The notes: generated from the sequence alone by a model not told the origin. DNA of 57,716 nucleotides from Verrucomicrobiaceae bacterium (GCA_027489965.1 JAIXZA010000142.1:1-57716), one strand, 5' to 3'; positions 42,318-51,314 are shown, counted from the stretch's first letter. Numbers and translations are program-made.

Positions 42318-43094
42318 ATGACGCTCTTGCCTGACCTTCATTTTACCGGACGGAGTCTCGCTGACCATTGTGTCACCGCGAGGCACTCGTCTCGTCAGAT
42401 GAGCGCTCTCAAGCCACCAGCACAGGGCCTCTTCATTCCGAAGATCATCAGTAAGCCACTGAAGCCTGGATACGGCATCAAGATTGGCCTCTTCGCGGGT
42501 ATCCACGGTGATGAAGAGGCCGGCACGCTGGCCACTCAGGAACTCATCCGCTGGGCTGCTGAAAAGCCAGAAGAACTGCAAGACTACGAACTGCACTTTT
42601 ATCCCATCTGCAATCCTTCGGGACGCAATCTCGGCACACGTCATAGCCATAGCGGCTTAGATTTGAATCGTGAGTTTTGGTTTGGCTCCATCGAGCCCGA
42701 AGTGGTCTATCTGGAGGGCGAGTTGCGCCGTGAACGATATGATGGCATCATCTCACTGCATTCTGATGATACCTCTGATGGCTGCTATGGCTTTGTCAGT
42801 GGTGCCTTGCTCAGCGAACATCTCCTAGAGCCGGCCTTGCAGGCTGCTAGCGCGCATTTGCCGCGTGACGAACGTCATGTCATTGATGGCTTTCTTGCCG
42901 AACATGGCATCATTAAAGAAGGTTATCTTGGCATCCTCAGTGCGCCGCCTGAGCAGAGACCGCGCGCGCTGGAAATCGTGTTTGAGACACCAGCGCTCGC
43001 GCCCATGCCTCTTCAGGTCAAAGCCACCGTCGCTGCCGTGAAACGCATTCTCGCTGAGTATCGCGAGTTGCAAGCTTACGCGGCGAATCTCTGA
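42318..43094 (+). CDS. M14/aspartoacylase-type zinc hydrolase
   Basis: Cytoplasmic zinc-dependent deacylase or carboxypeptidase (succinylglutamate desuccinylase/aspartoacylase fold, or M14-like). 258 residues. Zinc ligands HGDEEAG (His-x-x-Glu) near residue 63 and a later ISLHSDD with the third His, plus CNPSGRNLGTRHSHSGLDLNREF holding the substrate-binding Arg. The last quarter has EIVFETPALAP with a catalytic-type Glu. Starts 4 bases after cysK, so it is in the same operon; it may release an amino acid from an N-acyl or peptide form, perhaps a sulfur amino acid conjugate. That is inference. Confidence 0.83.
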   Translation: MTLLPDLHFTGRSLADHCVTARHSSRQMSALKPPAQGLFIPKIISKPLKPGYGIKIGLFAGIHGDEEAGTLATQELIRWAAEKPEELQDYELHFYPICNPSGRNLGTRHSHSGLDLNREFWFGSIEPEVVYLEGELRRERYDGIISLHSDDTSDGCYGFVSGALLSEHLLEPALQAASAHLPRDERHVIDGFLAEHGIIKEGYLGILSAPPEQRPRALEIVFETPALAPMPLQVKATVAAVKRILAEYRELQAYAANL

Positions 43095-43108
43095 GGCTTG
43101 GCAGCCTC
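43093..43108 (+). terminator. Short hairpin at the end of the sulfur operon
   Basis: GAGGCT (43093-43098) pairs with AGCCTC (43103-43108) with a 4-base loop, overlapping the hydrolase stop codon. No T-run directly after. It is a weak candidate for the operon end before the PEP-CTERM gene. Confidence 0.35.
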
Positions 43109-43240
43109 AAATAACTTTCCTTTGCAGCGAGGCCACACGGTCAGCTCTTCCTGCTGATCCCTATCCAGGGAAGGTTTCCCTTTTTTTACCTCCTCACCTA
43201 CCCGGCCACGGGTGGCGCGGCTCCCCCCACGTCACCCTCA

Positions 43241-45835
43241 ATGAAAACGACTCTCATCGCTGGGCTATTTGTAGCCTTCAGCATTTCTTTCGCCCATGCA
43301 CAAACTAACGGCACTTGGATCAATGCTAGCTCTAATTCCACTTGGAGTACGTTCTCCAATTGGTCTGGTAGCAGTATCGCCGATGGCGCGGATGCGATCG
43401 CCGATTTTAGCACGCTGGATATCACGGCGACTCGCACCGTGAACCTCGGGGCTAACCGCACTATCGGCTCGCTCGTTTTTGGCGATGCTACCACAGCATC
43501 GAACAACTGGACGCTCGCCAACGGCACCGGCGGCCCATGGACACTCACGCTCGCTACGAGCAGCGGCGCGCCCTTGATCCAAGTCGTGAATCAAACCACC
43601 ACTGTCTCGGCATTGATCGGTGGCACGCAGGGTTTCACGAAGACAGGCGCAGGCACTCTCACTCTGAGCAATACGGCGAATTCGCTCACTGGCGGTATCA
43701 ATCTGAGTGCAGGCACGCTGAACTTTGCCAACGGATCTCTGGGCAGCAATCTTGTGTCCTTCACCGCCACTTCTGCTCTTGGCTGGAGTGCTGGGAATAC
43801 GCAGGACATCTCACCGCAGTTAAAGATTGATGACGGTGTCACCGCGACGTTTGCTACAGGCGCGAACAATGTGACACTTGCGACGCCGATTCAAACTGGC
43901 ACCACAGCCAGTGCGTCTATCACCAAGACAGGAGCGGGTACACTCACCTTCACGGCGGCGAACTCCTACACGGGTACCACTCGAGTCAACGGAGGGAAGG
44001 TGGTGCTGGGTGGAGGCGATGGTCGCTTAGCCGCTGGGAGCTCGTTGCTTCTCGGACAAAACGCCACCACTGGCATTCTTCAACTTGGTGATACCACAGC
44101 GCCGAGCGCGCAGACTTTTGCCTCGATCTCGACCGCAGGCAGCGGCACTGCCAATGCCATCGTGGGTGGTCACAGTACCGTTTCCACATTGACCGTAAAC
44201 AATGCAGCAGCCGTGACCTATGGCGGCTTGTTGGGTGGTATTGGCACAAATGAAAACAACCTCGCTCTCACTAAACTAGGCGCTGGTGCGCTGATACTCA
44301 GCAATGCAGGCAATACTTTTATCGGAGGCGTGAACATCAGTGGTGGTGCCATCATTATCACCAAATCGACGGCACTCGGTCTTGGTGCGAAGTCCATCAC
44401 TATCAGCGGTAGCACAAATGCGCCCACGCTTCGTCTCGATGGCACAGGAGGTGATCTAAATTTGCCTGCTGATTACAGCCTCATCACCAGCAATGACAAC
44501 GCGAACAATCCAGCGCTGCTCAATGTCGCTGGGAACAATAGCATCGCAGGCAGCATCTCACCCACCACGGGCGGCTTTGGCGGGGGCAACACACGCATCA
44601 AAGTTAACGCAGGCAGTCTTGCGCTTAATGGAACGATCACACCACACGCGAGTGCCACAGGTTCACAAAGCATCATTTTTGATTCTGCTACCGGCACCAA
44701 TGGTAGCTCGAGTGGCGTCATCAGTGATAACGGTGCCCTTACCCTCGCCGTCACAAAAGCCAGCGCGGGCGTGTGGAGTCTCAGTGGTGCAAACACCTAC
44801 ACTGGCGCCACCACCGTCAATGCAGGCACACTACAAATAAACGTCATCGCGGCCAACGGCACGGCTCAGCCGCTAGGCTCCGCGACGTCAGCCCTTCTCA
44901 TTGGCAGCGCGACGCTCGGCACTCTCGAATACACAGGCACTACGAATGCCACATTGGCTCGTGGGATCACCGTCAATGGAACGGGTGGGGCAACGATCTC
45001 TAACACTGGTGGCTCCATCCTCACACTTTCTGCCGCACAGGCTCGCGGAGCGCGGCCGATCACTTACTCCGGTGGCAGTTTTAATATCAGTGGACGCATC
45101 ACAGGCACCGCGACCACTAGCCCCCTCACCATCGATAACGCCACTGTGCGGCTCTCGCACAACAATAACAGCTACGTCAGTCCCACCGTCGTTCAGAACA
45201 ACAGCACGCTCATCGTCTCTAACACACTGGCCACTAGTTCAGCTACGGGCACAGGCAGTGTCACCATTGATTCGACCAGCACGCTCGCTGGCACGGGCTT
45301 CATCAATGCTGGCACGGATAACACGATCACCATCAATGGCGGACTTGTTATTGGAGATCCAGCAGCCACACTAGCGGCCAATCTCGATCTCACGACCTCC
45401 GGCATCGGTAGCACCAGCTTTGGCGCAACGAGTATTCTGCATCTCGATCTGTTTACGGGTGCCGGACTTGGCGACAACTCCGCCAATGCCAGTGCATCTG
45501 ATCAACTCAAGCTCTTCGGCACACTGAGCATCCTCTCTGGTGCCACACTGAAGCTCACGAATCCGAACAACCTTACCGCCTGGGCGGATGGCGATGTGTT
45601 TAAGCTCTTCGACTGGGCCGGTCTCACGGGAAGCTCTGGTAGTTTCAGTGTGGACTATTCCGATTTGAATCTTCCCAGTGGAGCCAGCTTGAACACCAGC
45701 AACCTCTACACGCTAGGCACTGTCGCCATCGTCGTCCCTGAGCCAAGCCGCGCCGTGCTCCTCATGTTTGGTCTTATCTGGATTTCGGCTCAACGACGAA
45801 TCGTCAAAAAAGCTAACTACATCAATGTTCATTAA
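43241..45835 (+). CDS. Autotransporter-associated beta-strand repeat protein with PEP-CTERM tail
   Basis: An 864-residue extracellular or surface protein. It has a signal peptide (LIAGLFVAFSISFAHA), then Thr/Gly/Ala/Asn-rich beta-helix repeats with the signature TKTGAGTLTLSN / ANSYTGTTRVNGGKV / SGANTYTGATTVNAGTL (at least four copies), and ends in a PEP-CTERM sorting signal: VPEPSRAVLLMFGLIWISAQRR, i.e. PEP motif, hydrophobic stretch and basic cluster. Such proteins are exported, trimmed by an exosortase and often deposited in matrix or floc. The Thr/Ser/Asn richness and a codon usage with many GGC/ACC runs fit a low-complexity repeat. Its last codons run straight into a broken cysE (see 45825-46155). 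Confidence 0.9.
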   Translation: MKTTLIAGLFVAFSISFAHAQTNGTWINASSNSTWSTFSNWSGSSIADGADAIADFSTLDITATRTVNLGANRTIGSLVFGDATTASNNWTLANGTGGPWTLTLATSSGAPLIQVVNQTTTVSALIGGTQGFTKTGAGTLTLSNTANSLTGGINLSAGTLNFANGSLGSNLVSFTATSALGWSAGNTQDISPQLKIDDGVTATFATGANNVTLATPIQTGTTASASITKTGAGTLTFTAANSYTGTTRVNGGKVVLGGGDGRLAAGSSLLLGQNATTGILQLGDTTAPSAQTFASISTAGSGTANAIVGGHSTVSTLTVNNAAAVTYGGLLGGIGTNENNLALTKLGAGALILSNAGNTFIGGVNISGGAIIITKSTALGLGAKSITISGSTNAPTLRLDGTGGDLNLPADYSLITSNDNANNPALLNVAGNNSIAGSISPTTGGFGGGNTRIKVNAGSLALNGTITPHASATGSQSIIFDSATGTNGSSSGVISDNGALTLAVTKASAGVWSLSGANTYTGATTVNAGTLQINVIAANGTAQPLGSATSALLIGSATLGTLEYTGTTNATLARGITVNGTGGATISNTGGSILTLSAAQARGARPITYSGGSFNISGRITGTATTSPLTIDNATVRLSHNNNSYVSPTVVQNNSTLIVSNTLATSSATGTGSVTIDSTSTLAGTGFINAGTDNTITINGGLVIGDPAATLAANLDLTTSGIGSTSFGATSILHLDLFTGAGLGDNSANASASDQLKLFGTLSILSGATLKLTNPNNLTAWADGDVFKLFDWAGLTGSSGSFSVDYSDLNLPSGASLNTSNLYTLGTVAIVVPEPSRAVLLMFGLIWISAQRRIVKKANYINVH

Positions 45836-46155
45836 AGCCTACCCACCACCTGCCATGCAACGCCTTGTGCATCGTTTGTATGAAGAAGGCGCTCCAATCA
45901 TTCCACGCATGATGACCGAATGGGCAAATTCGCGCACCGGATCCTGATGTCGAAGACAACGTCACCATTTATCCGAACTCCACCATTCTCGGCGGCGAGA
46001 CCGTCCTCGGAGAAGGCAGCACCATCGGCGCGAATGTCACCCTCATGCACAGCGTCCCGCCAAACTCCCTCGTCGTCACCAAGGAAGCGGGACTCCAGAT
46101 TATGGATAAGAACGCCAAGAAGACCAAGAAGGAAGTTGGAGAGTTCAGCATCTGA
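45825..46155 (+). pseudogene. cysE: Broken serine acetyltransferase gene (cysE remnant)
   Basis: Two pieces of a serine O-acetyltransferase in different frames. Frame A, 45834 to the TGA at 45945-45947, reads KAYPPPAMQRLVHRLYEEG then APIIPRMMTEWANSRTG, the segment that in EpsC/CysE-type enzymes leads to the first hexapeptide coil. Frame B, from 45937 to the TGA at 46153-46155, reads DVEDNVTIYPNSTILGGETV then LGEGSTIGANVTLMHSVPPNS, the last coils and C-terminus. The catalytic middle (IDIHPGA, the HGTGVVIGET region) is missing and the frames do not join; the N-terminal helical domain is also gone, replaced by the end of the PEP-CTERM gene. It cannot make an active enzyme. Its position downstream of cysK suggests a once-intact cysK-cysE locus. 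Confidence 0.85.
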
Positions 46156-46258
46156 GACTCTTCCTCCCACTCAGGCGGTCCCAGCTATTCGCTGAACATC
46201 TCGCAGCCATCCTGAGCATGTATTCGATTCGTTGGGTCATGCATCGCAGGATGCAAAC

Positions 46259-47563
46259 ATGTCACACCTCTGGATAGCTTTCATTGTCTCGCTGGGCTGC
46301 GCTGGGCAAGCGTGGTCCGCTTTCACCAGCGTCACGAACCTGCGCTATCAAACTGGCACCCAGGTTCGGCAGGTGCTGGACATTCATCGGCCTGCTCCGC
46401 TGCCCTCTTCGCCGATGCCGGTCATTCTTTGGATTCATGGAGGAGGCTGGCTGGTGGGACACAAGGATGATGCTCCGCAAATCAATGAGATCACAAATGC
46501 GGGCTATGTGCTGGCTGCGATGAACTATCGCTACTCGTCCACAGCACCCTTTCCGGCCCAGATTCAAGATGTGAAGGCGGCGATTCGTTTTCTGCGGGCC
46601 AATGCGGCCACTTACAATCTCGATCCGAGCCGCATCGCTGTCTGGGGGCAGTCCGCAGGTGCTCATCTCGCGGCGCTAGCAGCGGTGACGAGCGGCGTGT
46701 CAGAAACGACGCTTGGGCAGTCGTTCGATGTCGGTGCGAATCTGTCGTTTTCATCCGCCGTGCAGGCTTGCGTGGCTTTCGCGACGCCTTCATATCTCGG
46801 TGATGCTGCGGTGAATGACACCACCGTCTCGACTTACCTTGGCGGCTTGCTGCCAGGCGCTTTGCCGACCGCTCAAGCGGCGAATTGCTACAACCCGGCC
46901 TATCTGGGCAATGATCCACCTTTCCTCGTCGTGCATGGCCTGACGGACACACTGGTGCCGCCGATCTATGGCAGCAATCTACACAACGCGCTCGTTGCTG
47001 CAGGTGGCAGCAGCACCTACGTCCCACTGCCGGGAGTGGGTCACACGCCCTGGGCCACAAGCGAATACCCGCGTGCGCTCGCCTTCTTCCAAAGCGTGCT
47101 GCCCACTCTGCCGCTCGCCTCGTGGCGTGAACTGCACGGCCTGCCGCGCGATGGCACTCAGGATGCGATCATTTCAGGCACGGATGGGATTGCAAACTTG
47201 CTGAAATTTGCCTTCAATCTCGCGCCCAACGCCAGATCGCTCACGATCCCAAACGCCCGCCCGCTCGCAGCTCCCACTGGCACCAGCTTGAGCGGACTCA
47301 GCGGCTTGCCGCACTTTGGATCGACGGGTTTGGGCAATCAGCTCGCGCTTACGTTTCTCCGACGCAAGGTCGCCACCGGTCCCGGCATCGGCTACGAGGT
47401 GCAGTGGTCCGAAGACATCACCACCTGGACGCCGCAGACGCTCAATGGCACGAACAGCGAGATACTGAGCATCGACAGCAGTTGGGAGCGCGTGCGTTTT
47501 CTGCACACGCCCGGCACTGGTGCGGCGCGACGCTTCTTCCGCGTGGCAGTGCGGCGCTTCTAG
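46259..47563 (+). CDS. Exported alpha/beta-hydrolase (BD-FAE/HSL-type esterase) with C-terminal extension
   Basis: Secreted carboxylesterase. From the ATG at 46259 (434 residues) a signal peptide (WIAFIVSLGCAGQAWSA) precedes the hydrolase domain: oxyanion HGGGW at 60-64, nucleophile Ser132 in GQSAG, then VHGLTDTLVPP (Asp) and GVGHTPW (His). That is the feruloyl/acetyl-xylan esterase-like group often found in polysaccharide breakdown. After the catalytic part comes about 130 extra residues (DGIANLLKFAFNLAPNA, a motif frequent in the C-terminal parts of verrucomicrobial exported proteins), probably an anchoring or binding module. Followed by a LysR gene 27 bases on. Confidence 0.88.
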   Translation: MSHLWIAFIVSLGCAGQAWSAFTSVTNLRYQTGTQVRQVLDIHRPAPLPSSPMPVILWIHGGGWLVGHKDDAPQINEITNAGYVLAAMNYRYSSTAPFPAQIQDVKAAIRFLRANAATYNLDPSRIAVWGQSAGAHLAALAAVTSGVSETTLGQSFDVGANLSFSSAVQACVAFATPSYLGDAAVNDTTVSTYLGGLLPGALPTAQAANCYNPAYLGNDPPFLVVHGLTDTLVPPIYGSNLHNALVAAGGSSTYVPLPGVGHTPWATSEYPRALAFFQSVLPTLPLASWRELHGLPRDGTQDAIISGTDGIANLLKFAFNLAPNARSLTIPNARPLAAPTGTSLSGLSGLPHFGSTGLGNQLALTFLRRKVATGPGIGYEVQWSEDITTWTPQTLNGTNSEILSIDSSWERVRFLHTPGTGAARRFFRVAVRRF

Positions 47564-47590
47564 CGTCTTGCAAGCCGAGGGCGAGTGATT

Positions 47591-48502
47591 ATGAGTGCGG
47601 GCATGGAACTGCGACATCTGCGCTACTTCATCGCCATCGCGGAGGAACTGAGCTTCTCGAAAGCGGCGGTGCGTCTGCACATCTCGCAGCCACCACTGAG
47701 CCAGCAGATCCTTGATCTCGAACGGGAACTCGGCGTGCGCCTTTTCGAGCGTGGCCCGCGCAAAGTAAAGCTCACCCACGCGGGTGAGGCCTTCCTCTCG
47801 GAGGCACGCGCCACGCTCTCGCAGGCTGGCAATGCCGTGCTAACCGCGCAGCGTGCGGATCGTGGCGAAGTCGGCCAGCTACACATCGGCTACCTCACTT
47901 CCGCCACGAACGCCTCCTTTGCCGCGATCATCCACGACTTCCGCCAGCAGCATCCGCAAGTCGCGCTGCATCTGCGCGACATGAACGAAGTGGACATGCT
48001 CCGCGCCATTCGTGAAGGCAGCCTACACGCAGCGCTGCTCCGAGCCGTGCCCGAGGATGACGAACTCGCTGTCGCCCCTTTGTGGGCCGACACCATCAAC
48101 GTCGCGCTACCAGCCACGCATCCTCTCGCACGCAAAAAGAGCATCAGCATCCGCGACCTCGCCGCCGAGTCCTTCATCATCCTCGATCCTTCGTTTTATC
48201 CCATCGCCAGCAACTGCTTCATGCTTACCTGTCGCGAGGTCGGCTTCATCCCTCGCATCACCCAGCACGCCAGTAATTACCTCAGCCTGCTCTGGCTCGT
48301 CGCCTCTGGTCTCGGCATCGCCTTGGCTACCGACAGCCTGCGCGATTTACAACGCGACGGCATGATCTGGAAACCTCTGTGCGATGTGCCCAAAGACGCC
48401 CGCATGTTGCTCGTCACCCGCAAAGACAACACCTCCCCCGTGCTCACTGCATTTAAGACGATAGCGGCCAAATACACCAAACAGCGCAGCAAGCGAGGGT
48501 GA
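47591..48502 (+). CDS. LysR-family transcriptional regulator
   Basis: LysR-type regulator: an N-terminal helix-turn-helix (MELRHLRYFIAIAEELSFSK, SQPPLSQQILDLERELG, LFERGPRKVKLTHAG) and a C-terminal effector-binding domain of two alpha/beta lobes (VGQLHIGYLTSA, VALPATHPLA). I use the ATG at 47591 (303 residues), preceded by GAGG about ten bases earlier; ATGs at 47603 and a GTG at 47585 are also in frame. The esterase upstream and the periplasmic protein downstream are on the same strand, so it may control one of them or a distant target; the inducer is unknown. Confidence 0.93.
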   Translation: MSAGMELRHLRYFIAIAEELSFSKAAVRLHISQPPLSQQILDLERELGVRLFERGPRKVKLTHAGEAFLSEARATLSQAGNAVLTAQRADRGEVGQLHIGYLTSATNASFAAIIHDFRQQHPQVALHLRDMNEVDMLRAIREGSLHAALLRAVPEDDELAVAPLWADTINVALPATHPLARKKSISIRDLAAESFIILDPSFYPIASNCFMLTCREVGFIPRITQHASNYLSLLWLVASGLGIALATDSLRDLQRDGMIWKPLCDVPKDARMLLVTRKDNTSPVLTAFKTIAAKYTKQRSKRG

Positions 48503-48575
48503 GACTGGCTATCCAGAAATCTTTCCTGCGTGATGGCCGTATGGCATGATAGCCATTCCAATCAATCCCATTTCC

Positions 48576-49217
48576 ATGAATCATCGCCTCCTTTGCCTGC
48601 TCGCCGTAGTTTCCATCTCCACCTGCGCTGAGGCCCAGACAGTCGATCCGAAACCGCTTGTCGAAAAAGCTCTCGCCGCCATCGGTGGGCAGGACAAATT
48701 GCTCAAGATTTTCCGCATCAAGGAAATCTTCCACTTCGGCAGCACGCCCGAGCCTGCCGCGGGCAAGAAGCGCTCCACCCGCGAGTCAATCCTTTCCCAG
48801 CCGGACAAATGGTGGATCAACAAAAAGGAACGCGGTGTCGAACCGGCCAAGGACGACGTGCGCGCGTGGTCGCTCGACTTGCTGGTCGATGAAAAGTCGA
48901 AGTTTGAGGTCATCCCCGACCTCACTGACGAAGGCAAAACTCTCCTCGGCCTGCGCGTCAGCGGTAGCGTCACACCCGCAATGGATTTCTACTTCGACAA
49001 GGAGACTTCGCTTCTCCACCGCCTCGACTGGCGCGGTGATTTCTATCGCTTCAGCGAATGGAAGGAACACGACGGCCTGAAATACGCCAGCAAGACGATC
49101 ATCTTCAAAGTGAATGGCAGCAAACCGTGGTTCTTCCACGAAGTCACCGAAATCGAACGCCTCGCTCAACTGCCGGAAGGTCTGGTAAAGCCACAGGCAA
49201 AAGATTTACCCAAATAG
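48576..49217 (+). CDS. Exported protein, LolA-like fold, unknown function
   Basis: A 213-residue exported protein (signal peptide MNHRLLCLLAVVSISTCAEA). The mature part has repeated antiparallel strand pairs (DKWWINKKERG, AWSLDLLVDEKSKFEV, GLRVSGSVTPAMDFYFDKETS, HRLDWRGDFYRFSEWKEHDGL) like the half-barrel of LolA/LolB-type outer-membrane lipoprotein-sorting proteins, and the phrase MDFYFDKETSLLHRL recurs in many such PVC proteins. I do not recognise a specific family. It lies between the LysR gene and the molybdoenzyme gene on the same strand. Confidence 0.75.
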   Translation: MNHRLLCLLAVVSISTCAEAQTVDPKPLVEKALAAIGGQDKLLKIFRIKEIFHFGSTPEPAAGKKRSTRESILSQPDKWWINKKERGVEPAKDDVRAWSLDLLVDEKSKFEVIPDLTDEGKTLLGLRVSGSVTPAMDFYFDKETSLLHRLDWRGDFYRFSEWKEHDGLKYASKTIIFKVNGSKPWFFHEVTEIERLAQLPEGLVKPQAKDLPK

Positions 49218-49253
49218 CTGCGCCTTATCCTGCGGCGTCATCACCCACAATCT

Positions 49254-50534
49254 ATGCCACTGTCCCCCGAATCAGAACCGCTCTCGCGTCGCGCCTTTGT
49301 GCGCAATACCTCCATGCTCGCAGCGTCCACGCTCGCGGGTGGAATCGCCGGTCGATCCACCATAGCGGACGCTGCTCCGCCGAAGACCGTGCCTGCGTCC
49401 TATCCGCATCCATTGCTCACGGCGTCCGATGATTATTACGATGTGTCGCGTGGCAATCCGAAGCCTCATTCGCTCGTCGGCGAGGCGCTCGTCGAGGCGC
49501 GGCTCACGGCCGAGTCGTGGCGACTGGAGATCGTCGCCGACCCGTTCACGAGCGAGCTGGTGAAGGAACCCGCGAGCCTCACCAAAGCGCTCACGCTCGA
49601 CGATGGCACTGCTCTCGATCTGCCCGCGCTAATCGAGCTGGGGAAGAAGCACAGCGTCCGTTTTCTCAAAGCCATCCAGTGCTTGAACATCGCCGCGCCG
49701 CTCGGCCAGGGCTTGTGGGAAGGCGTGCCATTGCGCGAGGTGCTGCGGCTCTGCGGCACGATGAAGAACGTGCGGCGCATATATTACTGGGGCTATCACA
49801 ACAACGATCCGAAGCAGGTCTTCCAGTCGTCGCTCAGTTACACGGAGGCGATGGAGACACCACCCGGCGATCTGCCGCCATTTCTCGCCTACCGCCTCAA
49901 CGGCAAGCCGATCCCGCTCAAGCGCGGCGGGCCGGTGCGGCTAATCGTGCCATGGGCGCATGGCTTCAAGTCGATCAAATGGCTCCAGCGCATCGCGGTG
50001 ACGAATGATTTCAAAGCCAACGACACCTACGCAAATCAGAACAACGATCCCGAGTCCCATCTCAAGACGGCGGCATATATCGACGATGCGCCCGATAAGT
50101 ATGACGTGGGAAAACCGATCTTCCTCAGCGGCCTCGCGCTCGCCGGCTTGTCGGGATTGAAGCGTGTCGAGCATTGGCTGCATCGCATTGAGCCCGGCGC
50201 GAAACCGGTGGTGCAGGACGATGAGACGTATCGCGCCGCGAGCTGGACACCGTGCGAACTGGAAGCTCTGCCAACGGATTGGAGCAGCGTGTTTCCCGCA
50301 GGTGTTTCATCGAAGGACGTGCTCGGCTTTGACCCAAAGACCGGCCAACCTATGGCGTGGCCGCTGCGTTACAGCATGATCTCATGGTCCACGATGCTGC
50401 GCGATTTGCCGCCTGGCAAATACGAGTTCCGCGCCCGTGCCGTGGACCTCAACGACTTCGCCCAACCTGAACCACGACCAGTGCAGAAGACCGGCAAAAA
50501 CGCCGTCGAAGTGCATCGCTTCGAGGTAAGTTAG
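49254..50534 (+). CDS. Tat-exported sulfite-oxidase-like molybdopterin enzyme
   Basis: Periplasmic oxidoreductase of the sulfite oxidase fold, binding a molybdopterin cofactor. The leader LSRRAFVRNTSMLAASTLAGG is a twin-arginine signal (residues 10-32), as expected for a folded cofactor enzyme. The Mo-coordinating cysteine is probably Cys143 in KAIQCLNIAAPLGQ, followed by WEGVPLREVL, the conserved substrate-side block. A C-terminal part (RAASWTPCELEALPTDW, PPGKYEFRARAVDLND) resembles the dimerisation domain. 426 residues. No heme partner or molybdenum cofactor gene is nearby. Sulfite as substrate is possible but not shown; many family members act on other oxyanions or methionine sulfoxide. 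Confidence 0.86.
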   Translation: MPLSPESEPLSRRAFVRNTSMLAASTLAGGIAGRSTIADAAPPKTVPASYPHPLLTASDDYYDVSRGNPKPHSLVGEALVEARLTAESWRLEIVADPFTSELVKEPASLTKALTLDDGTALDLPALIELGKKHSVRFLKAIQCLNIAAPLGQGLWEGVPLREVLRLCGTMKNVRRIYYWGYHNNDPKQVFQSSLSYTEAMETPPGDLPPFLAYRLNGKPIPLKRGGPVRLIVPWAHGFKSIKWLQRIAVTNDFKANDTYANQNNDPESHLKTAAYIDDAPDKYDVGKPIFLSGLALAGLSGLKRVEHWLHRIEPGAKPVVQDDETYRAASWTPCELEALPTDWSSVFPAGVSSKDVLGFDPKTGQPMAWPLRYSMISWSTMLRDLPPGKYEFRARAVDLNDFAQPEPRPVQKTGKNAVEVHRFEVS

Positions 50535-50594
50535 CCAATGCCATTACCCATGCAGTGCCTGCACTCGCGATGACACCTGCCTACCTTTCCGCCC

Positions 50595-51314
50595 ATGAAA
50601 CTTATCCTTCCACTGTTTACTGCCTTGTTATTGGCACCTGTTACGCTCAACGCCGTCGAGCCTGGTGACTTCAGTAAAGCAAACCAAGGTCCTGCAAACG
50701 ACGACCCAAATCTGCCGCGTGTGATGATCATTGGCGACTCCATCAGTGTCGGCTACACCGATGAAGTGCGCAGACTTTTGGCAGGCAAAGCCAATGTTCA
50801 CCGCGTAGTTGGCAATGCAGGGCCGAGCAGCAGCGGTGTCCAGAAGTTGAAAGAATGGCTCGCCCCGACCAATGGCACCTGGGACGTGATCCACTTCAAC
50901 TTCGGCCTACACGACCTCAAGCTCGGCACTGGCGGCAAGGGCAACCAACCTTACGCCACTTCCGACGGCCACCAGGTTTCGATCGAAGACTACGAGAAGA
51001 ATTTGAGCCAGATCGTGGCCAAATTCAAAACCACCGGTGCCGCGCTGGTCTGGTGCTCAACGACCCCCGTCCCCGCAGGTAAAGTCGATCCACCCCGACA
51101 GCCCGACGACGTGATGAAATACAACGAAGTCGCGCGCCAAGTGATGATTAAAAACGGCGTGGCCATCGACGATCTCTTTGCCACCGCACTGCCTAGGCTC
51201 GCGGACATTCAGCTGCCGCTCAACGTCCACTTCACCAAAGAAGGTTACGCCGAACTGGCCAAACAAGTCGCAGCGAGCATTGAGGAAGCACTCAAGAAAC
51301 GCGGAGCTCGTTGA
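50595..51314 (+). CDS. Exported SGNH/GDSL hydrolase
   Basis: Secreted esterase-type hydrolase. 239 residues, signal peptide LFTALLLAPVTLNAV. Block I GDSISVGY with nucleophile Ser49, a Gly/Asn block (GNAGPSSSGVQ), the NFGLHDLK region, and the terminal Asp-x-x-His block LPLNVHFTKEGYAELA. Family members deacetylate carbohydrates or cleave lipid or rhamnogalacturonan esters. In this window it sits between the molybdoenzyme and a broken sialidase gene, which fits a glycan-related role, but the substrate is open. Confidence 0.9.
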   Translation: MKLILPLFTALLLAPVTLNAVEPGDFSKANQGPANDDPNLPRVMIIGDSISVGYTDEVRRLLAGKANVHRVVGNAGPSSSGVQKLKEWLAPTNGTWDVIHFNFGLHDLKLGTGGKGNQPYATSDGHQVSIEDYEKNLSQIVAKFKTTGAALVWCSTTPVPAGKVDPPRQPDDVMKYNEVARQVMIKNGVAIDDLFATALPRLADIQLPLNVHFTKEGYAELAKQVAASIEEALKKRGAR

